64,000 nucleotides of DNA from Peromyscus leucopus (lineage: Eukaryota > Chordata > Mammalia > Rodentia > Cricetidae). Where the stretch lies: contig NC_051069.1 in NCBI RefSeq assembly GCF_004664715.2, forward strand, positions 74,298,647-74,362,646. The letters are read 5' to 3'. The position numbers and the translations under genes were made by a program. The notes below the pieces were generated by a model. It had not been told where the DNA came from. It did not search any database and saw nothing but the letters and a program-made list of their open reading frames with translations. Below are positions 1-11,905 of the stretch, in pieces. Numbering within the stretch: position 1 is the first letter of the stretch; every line of letters begins with the position of its first letter.

Positions 1-1995
1 GTGCATGATGATATTATCAAATGAATTATTACAAAAGTAATATAAAACAGTAGCCTTTATATACCAAAAATGTACTTTCAGAGAAATAAAGAATGGAATA
101 TTTTCCATTCATAACAGCTCCCCAAAACTTAAATGCATAGAAATATACCTACCCAATGAAGTGAAAGACCACTACAATAAAATGTTACAGCCATCAAGAA
201 TGAATCAACGAAGAGTTAGTCAACGAAAGTCAAAGATGATGCTAGATGATAGAAATACTTTCCATGTTCCTTGATTGTCAAAATAACTAAAATTAATCTA
301 CAGATTTAATATAAGGCCCATCAAATTTCCAAATTCATATTTCATAGATTGAAAAAACAAATCCAAGAATCTATATGGGAACTACAAAAGACTATAAATA
401 GCCAAGGGAATCTTAAGAGGACATACATAGTGGTGGTATCACAATACTCAATCTCAAACTATAGAACTATAGTGATAAAGAAAACTTAATACTGGCATAA
501 AAACAGACAGGGAGGACCTGGAACGATAGCTCAGTGGCAAAGCATTGGCTGTTCTTCCATAGGACTCAAGAGTTCGATTTACAGCACCCACATAGTAGCT
601 CACAACCATTAGTAACTCCAGATGGTCTTTTCTAGCTTCCACAGGCACTGGGCATGCAATGCTCATACACATGAAACAATAAAATAATAATAATAAATAA
701 AAATAAACAGACAGATCAATAAAATGGAATTAAGGACATAGAAGTAAACCAAGAAAGTTATAGCCATCTATATTTTGTCAAAGAAGGCAGATATGCAGTA
801 TTGATAAGTGGTGCAGGTAGAAACGGATAGTCACCTAAAGAATGAAAATAGATGCACATCTTTCACCATGAAAAAAAATCATTTTGAAGTGGATCAAACA
901 CCTTAGTTTTAAATGTAAAATACTGAAACAAAGGGAAAGACCAAAAATATTTTTCAAGACATTAGGATAGGTAAGAATTTTGAAACAGAAACTCGACACA
1001 AGAATTGGCCAGAAGTATCAATGGATGGAGCTACATGAAATTAAAATGTTTCACACAGAAAAAAAAACAGTCAACAAAAAAACAGAAGAGAAAACAGTCA
1101 ACAGAATAGGAGAAAATCTTGGCCAACTGTGCTTCAGAGAGGGTGCTACTATCCAGAATTTTCAAGGAACAGCAGAAAATAAATACCAAGCAAATGAAAC
1201 TGCCAATCAACATATGAGCTGCTTAAAGGAACAGTTTTTAGAAGAAGAAATAAAAATAGCCAATAACTACTTCTTTAAATTTGTTTAAGACTCCTAGTCA
1301 TCAAGAAAATGTGAATGAAAACTTCTTTAAGATACCACCTCACTATAGTATGAATGGTCATCAACAAGAAGTATGACTGTTGATAAAGGTGATGAGAGAG
1401 AGGAGTCTCTATACATTGCTGGTTGGAGTGACAATTAAAGTCATCATGGAAATCAATTTGGAAATTTATCAAAAGATCAAAAGTAGAACAAGCATATTAC
1501 CCAGCTATTCCACTCCTGGGCATGTATCCAGAGAACTCCACAACTTACACAGAAATAGCTATGCATTCATGCTTACTGCTCTTCTCTTTATAACAAGGAA
1601 ATAGAACCAACCTAAATGTTCATCAACAGATTAATGGACAATGAAAATGTGGTATATATACAAAGTGAATATTATTCAACTGTGAAAAAATAAACCATGA
1701 AATTGCAGAAAAATTATGGACTCGGAATATATAATATTAAGCAAGGTCACTCAAACTTTATATGCAGATCTTAAACTATAATCTATATATGTTTGTATGT
1801 AAACAGGGGTAAGCGTGGGTATAGAATAGCATTTAGAAAGGAAACCAAGAACAGGTAATATTGAGTGATAAAGAAGGATAGAATGTAGACAAAGACACAC
1901 ATGAGTCATGAAAGGGATATAGAGATGGTTGTTTTTGTAGTTTCAACTATGGCACAGGTTTTTTCTTTTTTTCTTGTGGTGGATGTTTGAATTAA
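1..1995 (+). mobile_element. Old LINE-1, ORF2 3' half and 3' end (degenerate)
   Basis: Sense-strand LINE-1 remnant that enters from the left edge. Recognisable ORF2 stretches include 'aatagccaagg' followed by 'aatctta' near 400-415, 'tactggcataaaaacagac' near 490-509, and the C-terminal block around 1275-1720 ('ttacccagctattccactcctggg'-type text near 1498, 'aacctaaatgttcatcaaca' near 1610). The frame is broken by many stops and indels, so no protein is made; the 102-codon frame at 980-1288 is a leftover of it. A B2 SINE interrupts it at 511-704. The 3' UTR and tail are poorly conserved, so the end near 1995 is approximate. Confidence 0.75.
511..704 (+). mobile_element. B2 SINE
   Basis: tRNA-derived head ('gatagctcagtggcaaagc', then 'gttcgattt' as a B-box relative), B2 body ('agctcacaacca', 'gtaactccag') and an AATAAA-rich tail. 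The perfect 10-bp TSD 'aaacagacag' at 501-510 and 705-714 fixes the borders. It sits inside the LINE-1, so it is younger than that element. Transcribed by RNA polymerase III if active; this copy is diverged. Confidence 0.9.
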
Positions 1996-2012
1996 ACAAA
2001 AAACTGTAATTG

Positions 2013-2172
2013 GCTGGGTGCGGTGGTGCTTGCTTTTAATCCTAGCACTCCAAAAGCAGAGGCAGGTGCATCTCTGTGAGTTCAAGGCCAGCCTGCTCTA
2101 CAGAGTGAGTTCCAGGACAGCCATGGCTGTTACACAGGGAAACCCTGTCTTGAAACAAACAAACAAACTAAT
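2013..2172 (+). mobile_element. B1 SINE
   Basis: 7SL-derived SINE with 'ggtggtgcttgcttttaatc' at the head, 'gtgagttcaaggccagcctg' (B box) and 'aaaccctgtcttg' before an AAAC-type tail. The 8-bp repeat 'tgtaattg' at 2005-2012 and 2173-2180 is the likely TSD. Confidence 0.9.
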
Positions 2173-2180
2173 TGTAATTG

Positions 2181-3047
2181 ATAGTGAAAGTGTCAGACCC
2201 TAAGTGAAGCACCAGGGCTTCGAAATGGCTATTCTGACTGTTTAAAAGTTTATGCATAGAATCTGTGGCTGGGCCAGTGTTTGTTTGAGTAAGGTTGGCT
2301 TAATCCAGCTGTGCGACATTACTAGTGAGTACATCATAATAAAGTTGTTTTATTTTTATTTTTTAAAGTATAAGAAAAAAAGCAGGAAAATAGCAAGAAA
2401 GGAAGCATTGGATGGAGGAAGGGACTTAATGAAAAGTTACTTTTACATTAATTCTGCCTTATTAAGAAATTTCCTGCATTAAAGAAAGATTATTCTGTAT
2501 TCCACGTGCACCTGACACCAAAGGATAGATAACTACAAACTTACACAGTAGGCTTTGCTATCATAGGCTTCTTTTAGACATTGACAAAGTTCCCAGAACA
2601 CACTTTCCTTCAAGCAATTTAGGCAGACTTATAAGGTCATGTGAATTACATCTAACACTGAATTTTACCATCTATTTCTACACCTAATTGCTGCTAAGTT
2701 CCCTTTGAGGGTGAGGAAAGTCTGGTATCTGATCCCTGCAGTCTACAATAAGGACATAACTCGATGTGTCAAGACAGATTTCTGAGATTTACCTAACACT
2801 CAAGCCTTTGAAAATTCTGATGAAAAAATGTGTATATAGTCAAACATCTGCTGGAATCACTTGCTACCGTTCTGTGGGAGCATATTTGTGAGGTCCCAGA
2901 GGCAGCTTGCAGTCAGATTTGATGTCATTAGCACATTTTCATCTCAGTGGTGTTTAGGAAAGCTGTTTCTAAAGGTGACATGACTTGGGGTGAAGATAGT
3001 GGAGATTCTTCTACAGATAGTTCTTGGAATTTTTGAGTGAAAGAAAT
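2181..3047. other. Unassigned intergenic sequence
   Basis: About 870 bases with no repeat family, gene or RNA that I recognise. Short open frames here carry no domain or signal that I can support. Confidence 0.5.
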
Positions 3048-3392
3048 TGTAGGCAGAGTTTCTGTGTCCTGGCAGTCACTCCCAAATAACCACACAGAGA
3101 CTTGTTATTAATTATAAAAGCTTGACTGATAGCGTATGCTCGCTACTAACTAGCTCTTACGATGTAAGTTAACCCATTTCTATTAATCTATGTGCTGCCC
3201 TAAGGCTCATTTACCTCATCTATGACCTTCCCATGTTGTTTCTTCTATGTCCAGCTCTCGACTCAAGACTCCGCTCTTCTTCCCAGTATTTCTCTGCTCC
3301 AAAATTCCTGCCTAGCTATTGGCATGTTAGCTGCTTATTAACTATTGAGAATAATACACATTGATATTTTACAAAAAGATTGTTCCATAGCA
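3048..3392 (-). mobile_element. Solo LTR, rodent ERVK-like family
   Basis: On the minus strand it opens TG and closes CA, and contains family text such as 'gttaataagcagc' near the start and 'atgggttaac' in the body (plus-strand 'gttaacccatttctattaat' near 3169-3188). The flanks 'agaaat' (3042-3047) and 'agaaac' (3393-3398) match 5 of 6, as expected for an old 6-bp duplication. No internal retroviral sequence adjoins it. It is related to the opposite-facing LTR at 4075-4431. Confidence 0.7.
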
Positions 3393-4074
3393 AGAAACGG
3401 TCTTAATCTTTTTAGAGTTTGCTCAAGTGAAGATACATGTGAATATTTCAAAGGATAAAACCCCATTGAGCTCATACTCTGTTTCAGATTCTGCATTCAT
3501 CTAAGTACAGGTGTGAGAGGAATGAGATGGCAATAGAGAATTCATTGCCAAACAGACTGTTTTGGAGAAAATTGACCCAGTTTTTCAGACACACTGGAGT
3601 CTGTAGTAAATATGTACCACCTCTACCCCCATCCTCCCTTCCTAGAGTTTCATGTGGTCTTATGATTTTTCTTTCAGGGGTTCTCTCGATCAGTTCAGTC
3701 ATGGCAGTGACTTGATTTGGAGTACTTGGTGCCTCACTTCAATCTGAATCTAGTTTATCTCTAAAAGTTTGGTTCCAGAGACACTTGGACAGGTCTCTCT
3801 GGGCAGACTCTGAAGAACCTTTGCCACAGTTTATTGGAGGGCAGGCTCAATTATCAGTGTCTGGTAACAAATAATAAAGTATCTTAGAGTATATGTCTTT
3901 CTTCCTGTCTATTGCTGGTTGTACTTTTAGACATATCCTTCTTTAAAGAAAATGAACTCAAGGTGTGTGGAATGTTCACTCTGTTAATATGATGAGTCAT
4001 TGGCATATTATGGGATGTGAGGCAGGCGAAGAAGTCTTGGCCCCTGCTAGGCTGCTGTGGCTGAGGTGGTTGTG
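3393..4074. other. Unassigned spacer between two LTRs
   Basis: About 680 bases between two related LTRs in opposite orientation. No pol-like or gag-like reading frame is seen, so this is not an internal proviral region. Confidence 0.5.
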
Positions 4075-4431
4075 TGCTGTGGAGCAACCCTTTTCTTTAC
4101 TATGAATATGTATTACTCTCAGTAGTTAATAAAAAGCTGACAGGCCAGTAGTTGGATGGGCACTGAGGTGGGAAAACCAAACTGAGAATAATGGAATGGA
4201 GAGTGGAGTCAGGAGATATGCCAACCAGCTACCGAGAAAACAGGAAGTATAGAAATTAGGTAACAAGCCATGAGCCACATGGAAAAACATAAATAGAAAC
4301 ATGGGTTAATATCAATGTAAGAATTAGCTAGTAATAAGTCCAAGCTATCAACCGAGCACTTATAATTCATATTCTGCCTCTGAGTTGGTTATTTGGGACC
4401 AGGCAGTCAGGACAGGAAACGTCCATTTACA
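4075..4431 (+). mobile_element. Solo LTR, rodent ERVK-like family
   Basis: Starts 'tgctgtggagcaaccc' and ends 'gtccatttaca'. It shares with other LTRs here an early 'gttaataaaaagctgac' block, a central 'catgggttaatat' and a late 'ttatttgggaccaggcag'. No exact flanking duplication is seen at these borders ('gctgag' occurs on both sides but is offset by about 9 bases on the left), so the 5' border may be off by up to 10 bases. Confidence 0.7.
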
Positions 4432-5715
4432 GCTGAGAATGTAGCTGTTTCTGCACAGTGCTTCTTAACTGGGAGCCTTTACTCACTCTGTATTTTCTGA
4501 TTTTCCTTCCTTTTATATAGTACAAGGTCTAACTTATGAATGGTTCTTATCATATTGCAAAACATGTACTCTGACAAATTCTGATTTAATGTTAAAGTGT
4601 GAAGGAGAAAATGGCATTCTGTTTTTAAGTTGCATTGCAGTCAACCTGTCTCTGAAGTCAGTTATGTTCAAAACAGATTGTGCAACTTATTTATCCAAAA
4701 CAAGATTTTTTTAAAATTTATACAATAAAATGTTCATTATGGTCAATTTAGCAGATTAAAATGAAAGCATATGTACAATTTGAAGACCCTAGACACCAAT
4801 TACTTCTCATCAGCCATGAAGAATAATTTGTAGGCTACAGTTAGTTGGCAGCTCATATGGCTTTCCATTTTGTAGTTTTTAATGTTATTGAGAGAAGTAT
4901 ACAAATAATAAGAATGCTCATTTCAGATACATGGATAGATTACACATAGAAAGAATAGGTTTAGGCAAATGTATTCATTTGTGTGACTAATGTTATCACA
5001 GGTTGAAGACAGAGAACATTGCCACTACCCCCTACATTTTCTGGAGTCTTGGAGCAGTAAGCCTTGGCCCAAGGCTCTGGTCACCATTGGCTTCTCTTTG
5101 TCTAAATTGGTTTTGCTCCTCCAAGAATCTCTCAAAAATTGAGTGTGTACTCCTTGCATCTGGCTTCTTGTGGTCTACACAATGCCTGTGAGATTCATTT
5201 GTGGTCTTCCTTTTTATTGAAAAACATTCTGCCTTAAGAAAACAGTGTGAGGCTATTATAAATGAAAATGGTATGATAATTTATTTAATATTTTTGCATA
5301 AGCATATAATTTTACTTTTATAAGAGTAAATATTATGGAGTGGTGGAGTTGAGTGCTAAACTGCAAGGCTTACATGTGTGAGCCCCTGCTGAATTCTTTC
5401 CCCAAATGGTTCTTCTATTAAATATTTCTACTAGTCATGTGTAAGAATTCCACTTGGGCACAGTCTTCTTAGTAGACCAACCATTTTACTGATGGCTTTA
5501 CCCTAATCCAGTGCTATGTTTAGCAAGCTGTCCTTTGATTGATGAAATAGATAAATCCTCGACACAAGTTTTTTTTCAGTTATCTGAATTACAGATATTC
5601 CTGTCTAGTCAGTGGCTTGACATTTTATTTTCTTAATGATATCAATAATAACAGCATATATTAATAATTTTTATGAAACTGAATTTATCGATGTTTTAAG
5701 GTTTACGCTTTCAAA
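4432..5715. other. Unassigned AT-rich sequence
   Basis: Around 1.3 kb of AT-rich sequence with no recognised gene or repeat. Short frames such as 5003-5191 lack supporting features. Confidence 0.5.
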
Positions 5716-6390
5716 TCTTTGCAGAAAATCTTTACCTCTCCCACTTTCATGAGAATTTTCTCCCTCAAATTTCTTACACAAATTTTGTATTTACATGTCT
5801 ATCATACTCTTTTGAGTAAATATATTATGATAAATGTCATATCCCTTTCTGGTTCCATATGGTTATTAATTATGTCAGTGTCATTCTTTAAACAAGTTAT
5901 TCTTTACCTGTTCAATTCTCCTGACACCTTTGTTAAAAAAAATCAATAAAATATGTCTGTGAAGGTCTAGAGTCCATTCTATTGCTTTTCTAAACTTACA
6001 AGAATTACTCATACTAGTGTGACTTTTTAGTTGATTTTGAACTGAAGTACTTTAAGTTCCCAGGGTTATTCCTTTTGAAACTGTGTTGGCTCTGGGTTTT
6101 TGGAAGTGTCACATAGTTTATAACAAGCTGCCAATTTCCCTGATGCAAAAAGGAAGCCCACTGAGATTTTAATGGGGATTCCACTGAATTTGTGACTCAG
6201 TTTGGGGAGAAATGATGTATTACCATAAAGAGTCTTCCAATCCAGAAAGTATATAACAATATTAATTTAGGACTTTAATCAATTTAATATAGCAATGTTT
6301 TATAGCTTTATATGTGTACAAATCACTGTATTAATTGGTTATTAAATATTAAGCTACTTGATGCCGTGTTACCTTAATGAACTCACTGTA
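5716..6390 (-). mobile_element. Old LINE-1 ORF2 fragment, antisense (first part)
   Basis: The plus strand reads as the reverse complement of degenerate LINE-1 ORF2: 'gattttaatggggattccac', then 'tgaatttgtgactcagtttg', and 'aacaatattaatttaggac' are the classic antisense landmarks. Heavily decayed. It continues beyond the repeat at 6391-6812. Confidence 0.65.
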
Positions 6391-6812
6391 TGAGTCAGTT
6401 TTCCACCATGATGCAAAACACCTAATAAAAGAACTTCAGAGAAGAACATCTTGCTTTGGCCCCCAGCTCCAGTATTTCTGTCCATTGGCACATATGTCTG
6501 GGTTTCCTAGTCTGTGGTAAGGGACAGACAATATGGCAAAGCAAAGATAGTTACTTCATGGAGGCCAGAATGCACACAGGATGGTCTGAAAGCAAGATAT
6601 ACCCCCGTAGGCCATGCCCATCGTGACCTGCCTCCTCCAAGTAGGCCCTATCTCCTAATTTCTACTATTTCCCAATAGTGTTATCAAATAAGAAACCTAT
6701 CTATGAATTAGCTCATTGATGAAGTTAGAGCCATAATGATCTGATCACTTCATCTGGCAACTAAAGTTTAAAGCATGAGCCTTCAAGAGATAGTTCAGAT
6801 TCAAACCACAAC
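6391..6812. repeat. Old rodent interspersed repeat (ends in a 'caaaccacaaca' motif)
   Basis: It resembles the copies at 14025-14353 and 33616-33968: an early 'tgatgcaaaacacc'-type text, a middle 'tgacctgcctcctccaagta' with 'ggccctatctccta', and an end 'gttcagattcaaaccacaac'. The family is probably LTR-like (MaLR/ERVL type), but I cannot fix its name. It lies within an antisense LINE-1. Confidence 0.55.
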
Positions 6813-7925
6813 ACTCATTTATGAGTGCTAGATGTATTTTTATAGATTGCTTATAATTTTCCGCATACATCACCATATAACAAGCAACCAAAATGAATGG
6901 TAACTCTTGCTTTGTAATTTGTGCATGTGCTATTTCCCATCTGGACCCTTCGTAAAGGTGGAAGAGAAATATGGAAGATGGACACCCAGCTTGCCTTGTT
7001 CCAGGTCTAAAGAAGCTACAATTCACCATTAAGCATATTAGCTGTAAAGGTCTGCACATATTTTTAATTAAGTTAAGAAATATCCTTTCTGTTTCTACTT
7101 TACGGAGAGGTGCTGGTTCATTCATTTGTTTGTTTTACTGAACTGTTTCCAAATGCTTTTCCAAAAATCTATCGATTCATAATAACACATAGCTTTCCTC
7201 TCTGGTAAGTGTTAGTTATACTGGCCTCATGAGTTTGGAAGTATGATCTCCTCTTTTATTTCTCAAGGGTTCATACTAGCCTAACATTCTTTCTCCCTTA
7301 AATATTTGAGATAATTTAAGTCAGGAGTTTTCTTAGTGAGAAAGTTTTTAGTCATAGACACAAACCATTAGTACATATAAGAGAATTTACAATTGTTACT
7401 TTTAAGTCAAAGATACATTCTAGTATCTTTCAAATGACTTGTGCATGTTGACACAGAAATCAAAGTAATTTACATATGGTCAACAACCAATATTCTCTTA
7501 TTTTACCTTTAAGAACAGTAAGGCCTAGAGTGATCTCCTCTTTTGGTTGCTTACATAGGTAATCATGTTGCCCCTCTTCATCCCCTTGATTGATCCGGTT
7601 GACAGCTGCTGACATTTGTAAAGATTTACCTCTTGGCCTAATTGATACTATGTTTTTGTTTGTTTTCTATTCCAGTGTTCTAGTTTCCATCAATTGTTTT
7701 CATTTCAAGATGTTTTTATTTTGCTACTATTTTAGTCAAGTTTAAATAATTGATCTCATACATTTTTTTTCTAAAATTAGAGCTTACAAGTATTCATTAA
7801 TACTGGCTTTCCTGTATCCTACTTATTTTGATCTCATGCTCTCATTATTATTCAGTCTGAATATTTTATAATTTACCTTAGGATATCTTCATCAGCTCAC
7901 AGTACTTTAGGTCATGTTGCTTTAT
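6813..7925 (-). mobile_element. Old LINE-1 ORF2 fragment, antisense (second part)
   Basis: Continues the antisense ORF2 of 5716-6390. Landmarks are 'cacccagcttgccttgttcc' near 6986, 'caccattaagcatattagct' near 7024 and 'tactggcctcatgagtttgg' near 7218. All frames are broken. The 126-codon frame at 6745-7125 straddles the junction with the inserted repeat and is not a gene. Confidence 0.6.
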
Positions 7926-8394
7926 TTCCAGCTGACATTTCATTGACTTCCGTGACACAGCTTGGTGACTTGGAAGCACTTATTTTCATGTAAGATAGAG
8001 AAGAGTCTGCATGTAAGTTAGGCTGTGGCGGTATTCTTCTAAAACTCATGTCTTAAAACAATGGTATTAGGAGATAGGTCCACTGGTATTAGATTATGTA
8101 GCAAAAAGGACTTTGTTTCTGCCCCTAGTTGAGAACACGCTAGAAAATACAATCTATAAAACACAGAGCAGAATCTCATTGTATTCTGAATCTGCTGGCA
8201 CCTTGGCCTTAGCCTGTCCAGATTTCAGGATTATGAGAAATGATTTTTGAGCTAGACAGCCTAGTAATCTGTGAACCCCAAACGTTAAAGACATGCCTGG
8301 TTTTTGATCTTCTTCAAAGCAAGTTTTCTACATTCTTTTTAAATTCTGTTCTGTTTTATGATCCTTCTTCTGCTATCATAAGAGTTGAAATCAG
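7926..8394. other. Unassigned sequence before B1
   Basis: No gene or repeat recognised. It contains the left TSD copy (8381-8394) of the following B1. Confidence 0.5.
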
Positions 8395-8559
8395 AGCCGG
8401 GCGGTGGTGGCGCATGCCTTTAATCCCAGCACTCGGGAGGCAGAGGCAGGCGGATCTCTGTGAGTTCGAGGCCAGCCTGGGCTACCAAGTGAGTTCCAGG
8501 AAAAGGCGCAAAGCTACACAGAGAAACCCTGTCTCGAAAAACCAAAAAAAAAAAAAAAA
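8395..8559 (+). mobile_element. Full-length young B1 SINE, cricetid sub-type
   Basis: Complete B1 from 'gccgggcggtggtggcgcat' to a run of 17-18 A. It keeps the A-box region, the B box ('gagttcgaggcc') and 'aaaccctgtctcg'. The body shows the sub-type 'gggctaccaagtgagttcc' and 'aaggcgcaaagctacacag'. A perfect 14-bp TSD 'agagttgaaatcag' (8381-8394 and 8560-8573) and the intact A tail mark a recent insertion. Confidence 0.97.
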
Positions 8560-8573
8560 AGAGTTGAAATCAG

Positions 8574-8828
8574 TCTTAGCATTTGTGAAGCTAGAGCTCT
8601 ACCAATGAGCTGTCTCTACAGCTTGTCTCCCTTCCTTTTTACTGAAAAGGGAAATGGGAATTTAGGAATCAGCTATGATGGTGGATTCATCAATTTTTCT
8701 ACCAGCTTTTTTTAAGTACCTCAGAGTTCTTATAGTGTACATAATAGACAGTGGATTATGATCTTGCTGTCTGTTTATCATCATGAAACACTCCTTTCAT
8801 CATATTAGCACAGTTTCTTCACATTTCT
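8574..8828. other. Unassigned sequence
   Basis: Short AT-rich stretch with no recognised content. Its right end carries the left TSD copy (8820-8828) of the LINE-1 stub. Confidence 0.4.
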
Positions 8829-9004
8829 CTTTTTAATTTTTTTATTCATTTTATATACCAACCACAGATGCCCCTCTCACTCCTCCTCCCACTCCCCCGA
8901 CCCCTGATTTCCCTCCCCCCAGCCCCACCCCTCATCCCATCCTCCAACAGGGTAAGTTCTCCCGTGAGGGACAGCTGAGCCTCGTACATTCAGTGGAGGC
9001 AGGA
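8829..9004 (-). mobile_element. 5'-truncated LINE-1, 3' UTR only
   Basis: The reverse complement is a LINE-1 3' end: A/T-rich tail ('tttttttattcattttatat' on plus), then the C-rich tract ('cctcctcccactcccccgac') and 'gggtaagttctcccgtgagg'. The 9-bp TSD 'cacatttct' (8820-8828 and 9005-9013) fits LINE-1 integration. Confidence 0.85.
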
Positions 9005-9013
9005 CACATTTCT

Positions 9014-10891
9014 TAAGAATAGCGCCCATGTAATATACCTTTGAATATCTTTTTACTCTGAGCCTCTCTTTGTATTGTGTTCCTTAGAGAAGGGACAAGA
9101 TTTTGCTTTCATCTCCAGCCTGTAAAATATTTAGAAGTCATTACTGTACCTTAAACAAGAAGGAACTGAATGAAGGAAAAATCAATGACTTTGCTTCACC
9201 ACATTTCAGAGTTGCAGGCTAATATCATCTGAACAGATGGACTTAGACCCACACCCAAAATAGGCTTACTTTAAAATCACAGCTTATAAAACTCTGTCCT
9301 GGTACAGACGATTACTTTATAATTTCAAAGGAAGGTTTGAGAGTGAATACACATTCACACATCAGGAACAAGTTTGGGTAGCTATGTTAGAGAGTATCCC
9401 CCCCCCCCAAGAATATCAGTGAATTCTCATAGAAAAGACGTTATGTAAGAGATTAGCTTTGGCAGTGATCATTGCTGAGTAGGTCTAGAGAACTATCCAT
9501 AAGAAAATCCCTCTCTTAAAGGCGAAAGACCTCACTGGAGCTCAAGGCCCATTTTGGGAAAGCAATCCTATTGTTGAAGACACTATGCCCCTTGGTTGTA
9601 AGACTCAGAGAAACCAAGCTGCAATTGAGCTGGAAGTTTCCTCCCTGATAGCTGGCCTTTATAGTGCTGGAGAGTTCTCTGTAGGTTGTTGTGAAACAGA
9701 AGACATTAATGGTTTTACCTAGCTATGAATCACCTAGTGGTACAATTGGCATTACTGTTATAGGAGTGACCAGTTGCTCTAGGATTGGATTTGAGGCCTG
9801 CCCAGCAAGAAAGAAAATATGTCTCATACTATAAGCCTGGTCAAAAGTCCACAGCTGTAGATGTCATAGGGGACACTTACTACTGTCGTTTAGCTAAACT
9901 AACATAGAGACAAATTGTCTTCTAATCCTTGTGTTTATACCTGTAGACAAATATTCTCAGCCTTAATTAGAGAAGCTTCTCTTTGCAGTAAATAATTGGT
10001 GAACGCAGAGACTCAGAGTGCTGAGATAGTTGAGTGCTCAATTCCAAATAGGACATTTTTACCACTGCATCCAAAGCTTACAGAACATCATGAAAGAGAG
10101 AGTGGAAAGAACGTAACCGCCAGAAATAGGAAGAGGAGCTGCAAAATGCTATCTCCAGGACAGGAAGCAGACCGTGCATGTATGGGCTCACAGCTACTGA
10201 AGTGGCTTGGACCGGGCCTGCACAATACTGAGCTTATCAATAGCAAATCACAGATTTGCCTTGATCCTTCTGAACCCACCAGTGATTTAGGAGTCTCCAG
10301 GCTGACTGACCAGAGCACGAACATCTCCCTGTCTTCAGTTCATTGCTACTTCACTTTTCTTTTCCTGACCTTGGTCAAGTTTTACTATATAAGCTTACAA
10401 CTGAGGTTCAGTAAAGGCACAAGTACACTGCCTTTGCCCCTGGTCTCTGTCTAGAACTCTACTTTGTAACTTCCAGTCAATGCTGTCTCCTTGAATTCCT
10501 TGAGCATTTCCCATCTGCTCTGCTTCAGAACTGCCTCCTTGTATCTCATTCCAAAAATGTGCCTCCAGGCAGGAAGCCAGGTGATGGCTGTGTAGGATTC
10601 AGTTGTTTTCCTTTCTTGGGATCCACAGCCTTGCAGTGTCTGTGGGCCAATGCTTAATAACTGTTGCTTCATACATTCTACCCCATATTTTATCATATAT
10701 GCATATGGCTAAAAAATAAGATTATTTTCTCAGGCCTTCATGGCCATTAACAAATGTCTAACAAAAGTCATCTGAGTTTTTTCACTAATGCATCATAACA
10801 AAATAGCACTAACAATCCAAACAATGATGTTAAGACAGGACTGGGAATGTGTTAGGTAACATGACAAGTACCTTTTAGAAAAATATTTCTT
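9014..10891. other. Unassigned sequence, about 1.9 kb
   Basis: No recognised repeat or gene. A C10 run lies near 9400. The 152-codon plus-strand frame at 9996-10454 overlaps chance frames on the minus strand and shows no domain, signal peptide or codon pattern that I can support. Confidence 0.45.
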
Positions 10892-11206
10892 AGGGATGAG
10901 GAAATGGTTCAGTGTATAAAGCATTTGCTGTTCATGCACTAGGAATGGAGCCTGTATCCCAAGCACCCTCATACGCGCTGAGCAGGCGTGACAGCCACCT
11001 ATAATCCCAGGACCTGGGTGGCAGTGTCAGGATCTCTGGAGCATTGATGAACTTTCAAGTTTAGCGAGAGACTCTGTCTTAGTGCATAAAGTGGAGAGCC
11101 AACAAAGAAGAAACCAAAGTCAACTTTGGACTCCCACAACCACACATATACATACATACCTGCAAAAATACCACACACACATACATACACATGAGGACAA
11201 ATAAAT
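10892..11206 (+). mobile_element. B4 SINE (ID head joined to a B1-like part)
   Basis: tRNA/ID-type head ('gaaatggttcagtgtataaa', 'gcatttgctg') followed by a B1-like middle ('cacctataatcccagga', 'gagagactctgtctta') and a CA/TA-rich tail. The perfect 12-bp TSD 'aaaatatttctt' at 10880-10891 and 11207-11218 defines the borders. Confidence 0.92.
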
Positions 11207-11239
11207 AAAATATTTCTTCTGTTCATGACAAAAAAAAAA

Positions 11240-11905
11240 AAACTACAAAGCAGACCTATAAAAATGGCCCCAAATTCAGAGGATTGCATCAGGCACATCA
11301 AATGTGCACCAAGGTGGGAATTCATTTCTAGTGGAAATGCAACATGGTTTGGCCTCTTTGCATGTTACATCAACAACTCTTACAAAAATACACATTCTTA
11401 CTATGCAAGGTATTACTATTTTGCATTTATTCAAAATTACTGAAAGCCATATGCAGCTGTCTATAGGGGTTTTATTTGCAATTGCCCAAAGTTGGAAGCA
11501 ATCTAGATGTCCTTCAGTGAGCCAATGAATTAGGTCACATACAGGGAATGGACTAAAATCCAGTAAAAGAAATGAACTATCAAACCATGAACACACATGG
11601 AGGGATCATATAATGTAAGTAACAGAAATCAATCTGGAAAGGCTACTTAGTGCATGTTTCCAATAATATAACATCCTGGAGGTGGTAAGATGTGAGTGGT
11701 TGGGGGCAGCTTTGGAGGAGGGAGAACTGAACAGATAGTACAGAAGCACAGAACAGTGAAATCCCTTTGAGGCTTTAACAGTAGACTCTTGTCCAGGAGC
11801 TCACACAATGCACAAGGCCAAAAATGGATGCTAAAGTGAATTATGGACTGCATGATAATGATATGTCCTTGTAGATTCACTTTGTTACACATATACTGTG
11901 GCTGG
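11240..11905 (+). mobile_element. Ancient LINE-1 (L1M-type), ORF2 C-terminus and 3' UTR
   Basis: Mammal-wide LINE-1 landmarks in sense order: 'gtggaaatgcaacatggttt' (11331), 'ttatttgcaattgcccaaag' (11473), 'caatctagatgtccttcagt' (11499), a 'aaaggctactta'-type block (11638) and 'gtggttgggggcagctttgg' (11697). Diverged and without a coding frame. The small overlapping frames on both strands are residues of it. Confidence 0.75.

Noticed and set aside
511..600. tRNA-like sequence with A- and B-box relatives
   Set aside because: It is the head of a B2 SINE with a TSD and A-rich tail, not a tRNA gene. The same applies to the ID, B3 and B4 heads elsewhere.
980..1288. 102-codon plus-strand frame
   Set aside because: It is part of a degenerate LINE-1 ORF2, in sense but broken on both sides.
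9996..10454. 152-codon plus-strand frame
   Set aside because: No domain, no signal, no splice or promoter context, and overlapping frames on the other strand. A frame of this length is expected by chance in 64 kb.
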